64,000 nt of DNA from Lineus longissimus (taxonomy: Eukaryota; Nemertea; Pilidiophora; Heteronemertea; Lineidae): the NCBI RefSeq assembly GCF_910592395.1, contig NC_088315.1, forward strand, positions 16,291,808 to 16,355,807, given 5' to 3'. Shown in pieces: positions 12,178 through 23,832 of this stretch. How positions within the stretch are numbered: position 1 is the stretch's first letter; each line of letters starts with the position of its first letter. The notes under the pieces are model-generated. The model was not told the origin of the DNA. It was given only the letters and a program-made list of their open reading frames with translations, and searched no databases. The position numbers were made by a program, and so were the translations under genes.

Positions 12178-12212
<35 letters not shown>
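12178..12212. repeat. (TTA)n microsatellite, LINE 3' terminus
   Basis: About eleven ATT/TTA units follow the LINE tail directly. This is the terminal simple repeat of the element rather than an independent microsatellite. Confidence 0.85.
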
Positions 12213-12214
<2 letters not shown>

Positions 12215-14179
12215 AGCTAATACATTGGTGATTATCTCTCTGAAGCCCAAATACATGCTGGAAATGCCTTATAAAAAAACAGATTGAGGCCACTTCCCTC
12301 AAACACGGTGCCAAATGCTGTGTCCCAAAGTATTCACTAGCAATGCGCCAACCAATTGGCGAATGACATTTTAAAGGGCATTATTACCAAGCTGTAGGCT
12401 GCCTAGTCAATTTCCACTCTGATGTAGCAGCCAGTTATGTCAATCCCGACTAAAAGAACATGTGTGCACCGATCATTTTTGCTCGGGTCGATGCATTAAA
12501 AACGCGCTGCGCGATGGCGAGAACCTTCACTGTGACGTTACTGTGAAGGCACTGCTTGTGGTGGTTCTAATTCTTCTATCAAATTCGCTTTATTATTATA
12601 CCAGACTTTTATGATAATCCAAGGACTTTTATTTGCAATTTTACAACAAATTCTTTTGTGTCATCTTCTCTCAAGTTTCACTTACTCGTAAACTAAGCAG
12701 TTAAAAAGCCGTCGCAATTTCCCAGCAGACCAACTTTATTAAAAGGTGGAGATGATGCTCAAATATTTCCAAATCTGCGATCAATTAAAAATTTTGCGAT
12801 AAAAGCAAGATCACTGTCCACACACACTGACCGCCACATTTCTATTTGCTCATGTGTTAGCGACAACACTACGCTGCAGTAATATATATAGCCTAGCAGA
12901 AATCCAGGAGTCAATGTCAAGTCAAACCATGCTTTGTCAACGTAATACCTTTTGCTTTGTGGTTATAAATGACGATTGTCAGATTATTTTGTTCCATTCT
13001 TGGTTGTCGAGCAAGGGATTAGCCTCCGGTTGGCCATATAATGTGTTGGTCTTAACAAATCAGTACCAACAAAGTTAATTCTGCTTGTATTTTAAAGAAA
13101 GGATTGCACAACGAGACGCTCGTGTGGTAGCACTTACGAGTAATCCCTAGTAAGCATGGTAATCAGCGACGGTACGTGGCTCGTTGCGCATCACCTCAAC
13201 ACTGTGACACAAATTTAAAAACGGCCGCCCAGCAGCCGGACAAATCATCTATAGCGTGATCAACGTTTTTTTCCACAATTATGCGCACACAATGTCTATA
13301 TTATTAGCAGGAATGGCAGGGCTCGCGAGGCATATCGCAAAAGTTATTGCCAGTCATGCCAATGGCAGATGAAGATTGTAAGCTTGTAAGCAACAGTGGG
13401 ATGAATATTGTTTCCACTCGTTGGAATATTATTGTTTTGCAGAGCGCCGCGAATATGCCCCAAAATGAATTGTCTTTTTTAATCATTAGCAGAAATCCCT
13501 GGTGCAGATAGTGCATGTTACTTCATAGGTAACCCTCTCAGGGTAGGATGACGGACTATTTTTCTATCAAGACGCACGATCTTCAAAATATCAGTGAGAT
13601 ATTAAACGCGCAAAAAAGGGTCCGACATGTCCGAAGGAGGTGTGATGTCATAAAAATAAATGTGCGTGTTGAGGTGTTTAAAGTCTGCGCAATGCAGTTC
13701 GCGTTTACAATAATATCTGGTTGACATACCTGAGCTGCTCAATTCCATCTGACTTTGTACAAGTTGTTGTTAACTGCCATGTTGGGGATTTCACATTTAT
13801 CAGTGAGAACGGTTACAACGGATGCGACCGCCTTCGAATTCGAATTCGAAGACTTTTATGCATTTTTATTTTTAGCTTAATCTAAAATAATTCATTGCTT
13901 ATACATAAAACACACACACATTGCCTGAAAGAATGTACATGTTCACAGTAGTGTATCTTCTTCTTCTTATGATTTTTAATGGATGATAACGGCTTTTGTG
14001 TATACGCAAGAACCTAGTTCATACCGTTTAAAAAAAGTAAGCTCCTAGATTTTGATAACTTAGGATACTGGCGATGGCATGATTACACACAGGTTAAAAG
14101 CGTTGGTTATGTGGGCATACATTGTTTGCGCGTGTTGTTAACGTTGAAGGGTGTTGTGACAACCAATGTTACGAAGGTA

Positions 14180-14990
14180 ACAACTGGACATTTACTCGAG
14201 ACATGCCGTTTTCGAAACCACCTGTAAGAAAGACGATAGAAAACGAGACTTTTCGAGTCCTTTTGTATTCTACCGCACCTAATTACGATAACATTCGAGT
14301 CTTTTCGACACTTTTAGACTCCCACATGCGGTTTCAATAGATGTGATAAGAATGCGGGTTTGCGACACCTATAACGTATTGCAGAACTGAAATAATTGCT
14401 CGAGCTGAATACCTCTCGAACTCTGTCGAAAAAAATCGAAAAAACGTCTCAAGCAAAAGGATCAACATTTTCGGTCATTTACGATCGTTTTCGTTAATAT
14501 TCGACAGGGATTACACCAGCAATCACAATGGAATAAACTGTTTCGATTTTCTTCGAAACTTTCCGAGTTCTTGCCCAGCATGGCTCGCAAAGGCCGGGTC
14601 CAATTCCGTGAGATTTCCGAGAGACGGTTTAATGACCGTAAAGCATTTCGAGTGGTTTTCGAGTGATTTCGAGACCGATGCAGATTCCGAGAGTTTTCCG
14701 ACAGAAAAACGAGAGTTGCTGTTCATAGTGACTGTCTGGGAACACCCCAGGTCGCTCTGGCTTTGGCACTGCACATCTGTAGTGCCTGTGATGAGGAAGT
14801 CTCACACTCTCCCATCTTCGTAAGTGGTCGATTTTTGTCGCAACCATTTGGGCCTAGGGCCCCGCACTCACTTCAGAGTGCATTATTAATGTGCTTCAGC
14901 TCCATGAAGCTTTCATCAGTGCACCCAGCCCCTGTGGATTTCATGTTCCCAAGGCAAGTATACGTACATTGCCACGTCATTTAAAGAACT
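14180..14990. repeat. TCGAAA-rich repeat, inverted relative of 3480-3680
   Basis: The stretch is full of TTCGAG/CTCGAAA words. Around 14670-14720 it matches the reverse complement of 3490-3530. It ends near 14984 with ACGTACATTGCCACGTCATT, also found at about 2831. The structure suggests a dispersed transposon with long arms, but I could not define its ends. Confidence 0.4.
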
Positions 14991-15111
14991 ATCTATTACT
15001 GCGACACTTTTTTCATTCCCCATCAAAACAACTGATTCAAAATGATTCAACTGATCCAAAGACTTGTCAAAAATCATGTCATCACTTCATCATTACTGGT
15101 ACATTGGAATC

Positions 15112-15235
15112 CAGGGGCGTAGCTAGCTTTTTGGTGTTGGGGGCGGCAAAAGGCTCTGCGGGGAGGCTCTCATTTTCTGGCGACTTCTGAAGGGGGGGGG
15201 GGGCACTCCCCGCGAGCTACTCCCATGTAATTGTA
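15112..15235. mobile_element. Possible hAT-like transposon fragment
   Basis: It begins with CAGGGGCGTAGC, a terminal motif I associate with widespread hAT-type non-autonomous elements, and continues into G-rich sequence with a 12-base G run. I did not find the opposite end, so this is a fragment or a chance resemblance. Confidence 0.3.
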
Positions 15236-18200
15236 AAACTGCAACTACCTGCAGATATGCTCTTGTGTACTATTATTTTTTTGGTTTAATTTAATTTTCT
15301 TGTCTAAATTGGAAATTCCCTACGTTTACAAGTATGGGTGTACTTGAGACCTCGGGTAAAAAAGGCATCCAGATTTCAAACTTTACCTAACGATAGTGTA
15401 TTGCATTCGTCCTCAGCGGAAATTTCGAAGAGGGCATACTTAATTGTCAAGTTGCGGTAAATAGATGAGTGAGATGAATGAAATTAGATATAATCCTCAA
15501 TCTCCGGTTGATTCTAAATCTACAGCGTCTGGCCATCACAGGAATATACTTTTTCATGATATATTTACAAAATTATGGTCTCACTGGCCAGTTAAGGACT
15601 TGTATTTTAGTAGGCCCAGATCAATGGGCAAACGATATTTGAATCTTCAAAAATTTCATGATTTTATTGTTATATGGATGCCACATATGAATTGTTGATA
15701 ATGATTTGGCACTTTTTTGACCAAAATCTATGACCACAGAATGTAGATATGGATTGTGTTTGGCGTGGTACTGATTTCCTGATCTTTAATAGCCGATGAA
15801 CTTTAGTTTTGTTCGCAGATTTTGCAGCACAGACGTCATCATGTTGGCTCCCTCCCGACACGACAGGGCCAGTGACACTCGGTATTGTCAAACATATTTA
15901 CCAAACAAGCCATGACAACATTATCCCCATATGAGATGTAATCAAACCTGGTGGAGATTTTCTTTTGAGAATGACAATGCAGTCACATGAGCGTGTTGCA
16001 TATGTTGTCGTTATCCTTATATAACATCATCTTTGCCGTCATCTCGGAACGATTCAAGCATTTCCTGAAGGTCGTCGGAAGTGTTCGGGCTTCGGACTGT
16101 TTTTCGAGATGCCACTAGGGAATTCCTCACGTAGCTATTTCAAATTCGGCAATTTACTTAATACAGTTCATTGTTGGTATAGTGTGCGAAATGTGATAAA
16201 ATGAAAAGTTTAAGGAACATGTCTCTAGTTTTAGGATTGAAATGAAGTACCAGTTGTATGAACTGGTAAATGTAAATAATTTTGGTATCAAATGCTAGGT
16301 CCAAAAGCCTTTTAGAGAAAATTTTGATTTCAATGACCATTTCAATTTTTATAGTGTATAGTGGCATGTTTATATTTTTAAAATCACGCGACCTAACGCC
16401 AACCTATTTATGTATAGTGATAATTAGAAGGTGTATAGTTCAGGAAATGTTAATAAATAAACATTTCTTATCGTCTTTTGATAACATTTTTAATTGTATA
16501 AAGTATATGCCTACGTCACAGAGTCTCTGCAATGGTCATTTTTATCACAGTAGTCTCGCGCAGCCAGACCTTCTTCACTTATTAGTCTGGCGCAAGCCAG
16601 GCGTTCTTTGTACTAGACGTTTTCCACCACAATGTATCTGGGCCGAAGAAACACTTTGCAAGATTACCTCGAGCTGGAGCTAAGAATAGATTATGCAAAT
16701 GAGCACACTTTCTCATTGAGTTTTCCCAGAATGGTGCATATCACGCGAAGCTTTTAGCCTAATACCAGTAGGCCCTGCGTGGTGGCGCTGAAGCAGCCGC
16801 TGTAATCAAGAGAGTGGTTGAATCACTCTAGAAGCTGCTTGGTCATAACAAATGACAGACCTAACCAAAATTTCTAACATTTTCGCATTGCTACAATGAA
16901 AGACCTAATACTGAAACCACACGTCTGTTGAATCGGACTGAATCCGGGCTAACCCCTTTCCTTCTATCCAATATTGGTGAAGGACAGGAGCCCTTAGTCC
17001 ATCCCTTTTCAATATTGGAGTGATTCAACGCCATATTTTGGTAATGATGAAGGTGCTCAATTGTTTCCTTGTTCGGTTTCTGACTTTTTACAAGCTGATA
17101 GTTTAATCAGAGGATTACAAACGTTCAGTTTTTCGTTTGCAATTTTGCATAAATTACGCTTTCCGTACATGTACATATTATGTAAAATTTCACAGCATTA
17201 GCTCATCTTTACCATTGTCACCATAATAATAAACCTATAGATTAACTGTTGTAAAGTATAATATTCAAAGTGCCTACATGTAGCCAATCGATACGACGGT
17301 ATTGGGTGTTGAAGAGCAGACGATCGAACCGATGTGGAGTTGGCTTCGAAAAGGTTAAACTCAGGCGTTTTGGCATCGTGCCGTGGAGTGAACTCGGAGA
17401 TATTAAGGAAATTCAAATGCAATAAGAACACCTTATTGGTACATTTCGACCAAATCCAATAATTAATGAAATGTTTATGCTGACAAGTATTTGGAGTTTA
17501 AAAAGGCTTCTCCTGTTGCTGTAACGTGCCAAAGTGGTGTGTAAGAATTATTTCACAAAGAACGATTTCGCCTAACATCAATGTTCAAGCCTAGACCATC
17601 GTATCAGCTGATTTGTGAAACAAGGTGGTGGTGGGCTGAAAGCTACGGTCTCTCTCCATCCTGTCATAGATGTCTTCATTGTAAATCTATATAGGTGGCA
17701 GCGTTCAGGAGAAATTACCGACACACATACTGTATGCATTGAATTAGCTGGCCTATATTCATCATTATACATTTTCGTGGATGACTGGGGAAACAGACGC
17801 ATGATCAGTCCCATAGGAATTTGTCCGCATTCAGTAGGCTTATGAAGCTTAGGAATGCAATTGCGAATTGATCTATGATGGCTTATTGCTAGAACATGTA
17901 TAATTATAAATATAGCCCTATTTTGATCTCCTGGTGGTGGCCAGCTTAATGCATACAGTACTGTATTTACCGTAATTCAAATGTGTGGCGCACCAAATCA
18001 GGTGATTCGAAATTCCCGCCACACTTACTTGCGAACTCAACTGGTTATCGATAGGCTGCAACACCAACAATTAAGACGGCGCGGATTTTTTGGCGACTAA
18101 ATGTTGAATATCTGCAAAAATCAAGTTGCTAATCCACCAAATCAGGGTGAAAGGCGAATATCACTGTTAATGCGATGCTGCTGTGAAAAAGTGTAGCATT

Positions 18201-18819
18201 TGATGGCGCCGGCAAGCTAAAATGTGTACATGCACATCGCGTTTTGACAGCTTGACCTCCACAAGCAGACAACCGACTCAATATAAGATTACTACGCTAT
18301 ACATCGGCGATGTATGGAACAAAATGGGTGTTAAATAAAAAATTTATTCATCAGGTTATAGCGGCTATTAGTAAATTCAAGTGGGCGAATCAAGCTGAGA
18401 TTAATCTGAGGGATCTAGGCAGAATAGCATTGTCTTTTTGGACGTTAGTCGTTACAAACATGAGAACTAATTTGTTCACGCAGATGCATACATGGGACTA
18501 TAGAGGAGTAAAAACGAATAACCAAGCACAGATGGTGGACATAATATTGATGGTTCGCAATCGAACCACCAAAAAAGAATCAGTCATTCACGCCGTCCAA
18601 GATAGAAGATTATCGTTGTCACGGCAACGGTTACCCTCTATAGTCCCTTGCTTTCAGGTGTCAATGCCTCGATCATCGTTCAAGGTCTAACTAAATTTGA
18701 TATCAGGCGGACAAGTCAATATACTAGTTTATAATTAGATCATCTGTTATGAACTGAATCCATGGTTCTGGTGACTACCATCCATCAACATAATAACTGC
18801 ATCCAAACACACCCTATCC

Positions 18820-18916
18820 ATGATGCCTAAATATCTGATGTTGGCTGCAGTAATTGGTCTCGGTTTTCGAGCATTTCTAGCGAATCAAAGAACTTTCCAC
18901 TCGTTAGGCTTGCAAC
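18820..18916 (+). CDS. Candidate first exon with signal-peptide-like sequence
   Basis: From the ATG at 18820 the frame encodes a short N-terminus with a hydrophobic core (LMLAAVIGLGF) followed by polar residues. It then runs into a strong splice donor, CAAC followed by GTAAGT, at 18917. That is what a first exon of a secreted protein looks like. It lies 0.8 kb upstream of the LamG-like exon, but its phase (one base left over) does not join directly to that frame at the obvious acceptor. If they belong together, another exon lies between. It may be chance. Confidence 0.3.
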
Positions 18917-19715
18917 GTAAGTATATACATGTATAAGAGGTAACTGTCGACAATATTACCAGTTCGCCTCACAAATACGGCATATCAGACCTTCAAACTG
19001 CAGAGTCCCTTTTGAGAATTCAGGAACAAATTTGGGCGACGGAGTTTCCTGAGTATCTTTCTTTTTATTTTGCCATCAAATGCAGCCGTTATGACATGGA
19101 ATTTTGATGGCAGCTCACGAGACATAAGGTAGTTAGGGCGCTCCAATATGCCGGATGAGATTTATGATATAGCCAAGTGGTGAATCAGACTTGACTTGGT
19201 TCCCAAAATTATCATTTACCTAGACATATTATGTCCACTCAATTTTGGATTTATAGTTACCGCCGTTGAATGGCGTGTGTTACCAATAGCCAAACTGCTA
19301 GTTCACATCAAATGACCCCTGTTACCTGAAAGTACGCATGATTAGAATGGTCCTCTTGTATGCCGAATTTGACTTATGTGACCTGGAAATACGCAATAAA
19401 TCGGAGGGTCGTCTCGACAATATCGTGAAATCTTGGAATTTATTGAATATTCAAAGCCTTACTGTAAACAGCACATAACATAAGCATTGGTCGTCTTCGG
19501 AATTTATTGATAAAAAGAAAGTAAGTTTTGGTAAGGTTTTGCCAAACTGAAAAATATTCACCCCAAAGATAAAACTATTTATTTGTCCCTCAAATCCTGA
19601 CTTGGTCATTCTCCTTCACCGGGTCGTCTTTTGAAGTCGAAGAGCTTCGTCCTTTCTACCTTTGTCATGTTATATGCATGCATTGATTGTCTTCCTTTAA
19701 TTCAACGGTTACAGA

Positions 19716-20219
19716 ATGCTTTATGGAAAGAGTGCATCTTATGTCAACGCATCTATTTTTGGGCGGGTAATGTCTTTCAATAATGGCAGAGAACACGATC
19801 AGTGCGTAAGGGCCCCAGCGGCCAATCTCGGAGGCGGTTGGTTGACGGTTACGTTCTACTTCAGACCGAAATATAGAGAAGTCACACAGTCACTGATCAC
19901 ATTTATGAATCGAAAGGAATATGTTCATGTAAGCTTTAACAGTCAGTATTTTAACGTTTTTTTGGGCACGAGGAGTGGTCCAAATAGAAACAATGTTTTT
20001 ACCTATAAATCAGGTTGTTTGTTCTTCGATCAATGGCATCAGTTTATTTTCATGGTGAACGTTTTGAAGGAAGTATGTAACCTTACTATTGATGGGAGAC
20101 AGCTTGGGCAAGATAGTTCTTTGAAAAGGGTGTTCAAGGATATCAGTTGGAGAGGAATTACGATAATTGGGTGCCATTTTAGAAGTCATCTGATTATATC
20201 AATCTCAGTTAGTGCATAA
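19716..20219 (+). CDS. LamG/pentraxin-like domain exon (host gene fragment)
   Basis: The 167-residue frame has the alternating strand pattern of the concanavalin-A-like fold used by laminin-G and pentraxin domains. There is GGGWLTVTFYFRP near residue 40, a W-H pair in CLFFDQWHQFIFMVN near residue 103, and LTIDGRQLG near residue 122. These domains usually bind sugars or matrix proteins outside the cell. The frame is preceded by a polypyrimidine stretch and an AG at 19714, consistent with a splice acceptor, so the ATG may be internal to an exon. Fold assignment is inference from pattern. No neighbouring exon is confirmed except the tentative one at 18820. Confidence 0.45.
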   Translation: MLYGKSASYVNASIFGRVMSFNNGREHDQCVRAPAANLGGGWLTVTFYFRPKYREVTQSLITFMNRKEYVHVSFNSQYFNVFLGTRSGPNRNNVFTYKSGCLFFDQWHQFIFMVNVLKEVCNLTIDGRQLGQDSSLKRVFKDISWRGITIIGCHFRSHLIISISVSA

Positions 20220-20658
20220 TTTTAATTTGATAACATATCCAAAAATGGGGTACATATTAATCTAAAAGGATGAGTTCGGTTATGATTTCTGCCCAGGTGG
20301 ATTTGGTGGAAATGCAGAAGACGGTCGTACTGCAGGAGATATACATTTACATCTGCAATTTATGGCTTGTACTAGTACACATGTACAATGCATCTTTGGA
20401 AACATGTCCAAGTTTAGACGTCCATGCAATGTTCAGGAAAGGCCGGTAGTCATGGTTGTTGCTTTATTTTGAGATTTGCTCAAACGATGGAAGTGAGGTC
20501 CGTGATTCTGTTGAGAGTGCTCCGTCTTCAGTCAGTCAACAAAACTGAAAGTCCTTGTCCTGGCATTGGCTAAATTATTGTACGTAGCAACAGTTATATT
20601 TGCTCCTACCAACTACCAAAATTATAAGTATAAGCAAATATCAATATATTTTTTTATT

Positions 20659-20681
20659 GGGGGGGGGGGGGGGGGGGGGGG
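20659..20681. repeat. Poly-G tract (23 G)
   Basis: An uninterrupted run of 23 guanines preceded by an AT-rich stretch. It could form a G-quadruplex and is a likely site of sequencing length error. The frame that crosses it (20600-20875) is not credible. Confidence 0.9.
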
Positions 20682-21797
20682 TGGCGAGCAGTATCAAGTC
20701 ATCAGTTATACTAGTCAAGGGGGAGCGGGGACTGGGGATGTCTGAAGTGAGAGTGGCTAGTTCATTTATTGGAGGGAAAGAAAAACGCGATGCCTCAGAA
20801 CGTTCTTCAAAACAAACTTTGATTAGTGAGCTTCAAATCATATCAAGTCATAACCACTCAACTAAAAAACTGTAAAAACGAAATTGTGGCCACGTTTTAT
20901 GTACACATTATAAAGGCATGGATACATGTGGACTAAGAGAATCAAACCATAATTCACTTGAACAATACCGGAAGAATATGTATGGTTAAATACAGGGATA
21001 AAGCACAATATAATCCACAGGATGTTGGTCGGTTTGGTATGTAAGACAAGTGTTTTGTAAAATTCAAAGATGACAGTCTGATGGATAATGGGTCGACCTT
21101 CTCCAAAATGTAAACGATATAGACCTGCATGCAGACAGAAATTTCCTCAAAGTATGGTGTAATAAACAAAGTAAAGACGACGCATTAATAAACATGGTAA
21201 AGTAGTAAAATACATGTAGTAAATTGTCTATGACATGTGTATGGAGCAAACACAGATTGATGAGAAAACTACAGACTGGTAGAAAAGTGTGTAATTGTAC
21301 ACCAATAACTATGAGGCCGGGAGATCAGTAGGCCCTTCTTATGAAATAGTTAAAATGTTTAAAGAATAATTAACGGAAAATAAACAAAAGAACTGAAATT
21401 CCTTGAGACACAAAATTCATTAATCAGTAGTACTGTCAGTGATTCCATTCGGTCCAGGCTTAAAGTTCCATTCCCGAATGTTATGTACTTACTTAGAGGA
21501 GGGGGTGGGGGCAACGAACATGTATCTACAGCATTGTTGAGATTTGGACCATCGAGGCTGGAGCAAAAGTGTTGTCATCCTGTTCGGATTATTACGTAAT
21601 ATTAGCGACACGAATTGCCCTAGGCGAGAAATGTAAGCACCTTGGTTTTCATTTTATTTCTGACTCTTGTTGTAGTTTTGGATTGATTCATTTTGCCGTT
21701 TTTAGGTTAAAACCTCTATAACGTGTCCGTGCGAGTGATTGGACTGTTGTCTGCCTGTAAAATCTTTTTCTCTCCTTAGTTCGTACGCTTCGAGAAG

Positions 21798-21864
21798 GTA
21801 TCGGTAGGTTTTATATGGTGTGGTAGAGAAAGTATCGGTAGGTTTTATATGGTGTGGTAGAGAA
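21798..21864. repeat. 34-bp tandem duplication
   Basis: Two adjacent copies of a unit beginning GTATCGGTAGGTTTTATATG and ending GGTAGAGAA. The copies are identical apart from the last base or two. Confidence 0.9.
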
Positions 21865-22351
21865 CGGGAGTGTTTTACGTTGGAAGCTGTCGCAAAACAC
21901 CTCATCAAAAACTGCAGTTGTTTGAAGGGGGTAGCCAATGGTAGCGAAGCATTTAGTCAGTTGGATCAAAATGACGACCATCCTTAATTCCTGGCCTGTC
22001 CCACGCCCACCCGCAAAACAAACCTACTACGTTGACCCTATCAGGCCCGTAAGCGCCGCGTACGACGACTACGCTACTTGTCAGTCACACCATCTCCTAG
22101 ATCTCACATTTCTATAATTCTTTAAGATACTTGATGCCATACCCCACCCCCTTCAAGACATTAGAACCCGTTTCGTTCAATACAAACGGGATGCAAAATT
22201 GCGATAATGTGCCGACAGATTTCTGTAAAAAAACCCAGAAAAATCGAGTCAGCCTATAGGAAATGGCGATATCTAAGGAACGGGAGGACCGGAAAATGAA
22301 GGCAAACGCCTTCCGGCAATGTTCGAAAGAAGAGGAAAAAACTGATGAATT

Positions 22352-22410
22352 AGACCCACTTAAGCACGAAGGAAGCTCGGTTGACCCACTTAAGCATGAA
22401 GGAGGCTCTG
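22352..22410. repeat. Roughly 30-bp tandem duplication
   Basis: Two adjacent near-identical copies of GACCCACTTAAGCAYGAAGG plus a GCTC-containing end. No function inferred. Confidence 0.8.
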
Positions 22411-23812
22411 CTATTGAGATATAAAGGTGTCAAGTTTACTCAAGGCGATAGGCAACCCCGAAAACATGGACTTCGCAACAGATTTACATCGACTAGTTTA
22501 AATTTTAAAAATGCATCACCAGTTCAATTTTCGTGGTGAAAACGTGCAGTGTGGGAGAACTAGTTTCTAAATGTTGTCGGGGTTACAGGAGAGCATCCCG
22601 GCTCCCCTACATACAGTGGAATTGAATTTAAGCTGCTGCAAGTGCTCCCCCCACCACCCCCGTTGGAATATCACTACGTTTGCAGCCGCACATAATATTC
22701 ACATGCGCTTTGCCCCTAAATCTTTCCACTGAGAGATTTGATTGCTTTTCTCAGGGTTTTTTGTACACTGCATGAACCCTCGAACAGTTCGTTGATTTCC
22801 CATCACCAGACGAGCAAAATACCGTCACTCAACAGTTGTTTTGTCGTTTTGAACAGCCCGATCGAAACCTTAGGCGAACTACGCTTTCTTGATCAATATT
22901 TTTAACCTCTGGTTGCTTTGAAACTCCTCTGGTCAGCTGACATTCTGCGGCGGTGGCAATGAGTTACAAAAACCACAAAAATACCCGTTGAAATGTTGGG
23001 TTATTGGCCCCATGTAAACTTCAGTTGTAAACAACCAGTATTGTATTTGCCCGCTAGCAAGTACTACCTCATTAGCATCAAGTCCATCATTAGGCCAGAT
23101 TGCATCGCAGTATCCATTTCGGCCAATGAAGATATCAATTTCTATCACGCCGTCCAAATATTATAAGGAGTTTTCTTATGCTTTTTGGAAATGTTCCAGC
23201 CAACATTTTCTTTAATTCTTTGTAAAAACGCTTGTTATTCACAGAGGAGATGCAATTCAAGAAAGGGTTTTATGATGAACCCGCAGAGTTGATCAGGACA
23301 TTAAAATCAAGGTCGCAACTCGGGTGTGTATCAGAACATAAAAGTGTATGTCTTACAAGTCATTCTTCGGAAGCAAAACGTACGTATGTTGCTTTTGATG
23401 CGAAATTGATGCGATGTTGGTATTACCATCAACCCCGAGGAAGGATGTCGTATTAAATACAAGGAAATCTTGGATTAAATATATATCGCCATTGGACAAA
23501 GTATATCTCTCAGCTGTATGCTAAAATTTAATGTTTAGTCTTATGCATTATCACTAGTATAATGCAGGAAAAGTAGGCGAGATTATGTAGATTGGGTTGT
23601 AATCTCGATTTGACTCCACGGATAGACCATGCAAAATCTGCGACAAAAAGTGCAGAGTGGGATTGACTGAAATTTCGCATCTGTTCGGAGATAGCGGCAC
23701 TTGACCTAGAGCAGTGGCGCCACCAGTTCAAAAAGAATGACACTAAAATCACAACCTAGTAAAGACAGGAAAACAATACGAATTGACTTGAGGCAAGACG
23801 AATATGTCACAT

Positions 23813-23832
23813 CCCCCCCCCCCCCCCCCCCC
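23813..23832. repeat. Poly-C tract (20 C)
   Basis: An uninterrupted run of 20 cytosines. It lies at the end of the 23745-23812 segment that is repeated, without the C run, at 25487-25550. Confidence 0.9.

Larger units (their letters stand above)
10590..12212 (+). mobile_element. 5'-truncated CR1/L2/jockey-type LINE
   Basis: The element begins abruptly at about 10590, inside the reverse-transcriptase finger region, runs through the RT ORF, and ends in a (TTA)n tract at 12178-12212. Before the tract is the tail AATAGCGCTATAAAAGAGAC. There is no ORF1 or endonuclease upstream, as expected for target-primed insertion that stopped early. Terminal microsatellites instead of poly(A) are typical of CR1/L2-like clades. 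Confidence 0.85.
12213..18819. other. Host sequence with scattered repeats, no firm gene
   Basis: No reading frame here has a domain I recognise. Landmarks are the TCGAAA-rich repeat at 14.2-14.75 kb, a CAGGGGCGTAGC transposon-like end at 15112 followed by a 12-base G run at 15192, and AT-rich spacer elsewhere. The longest frames (16282-16683 and 18310-18690) have no similarity I can place and no convincing splice context. Confidence 0.45.

Noticed and set aside
20600-20875. Frame spanning the poly-G run
   Set aside because: The poly-Gly translation comes only from the G tract, and the rest has no protein character.
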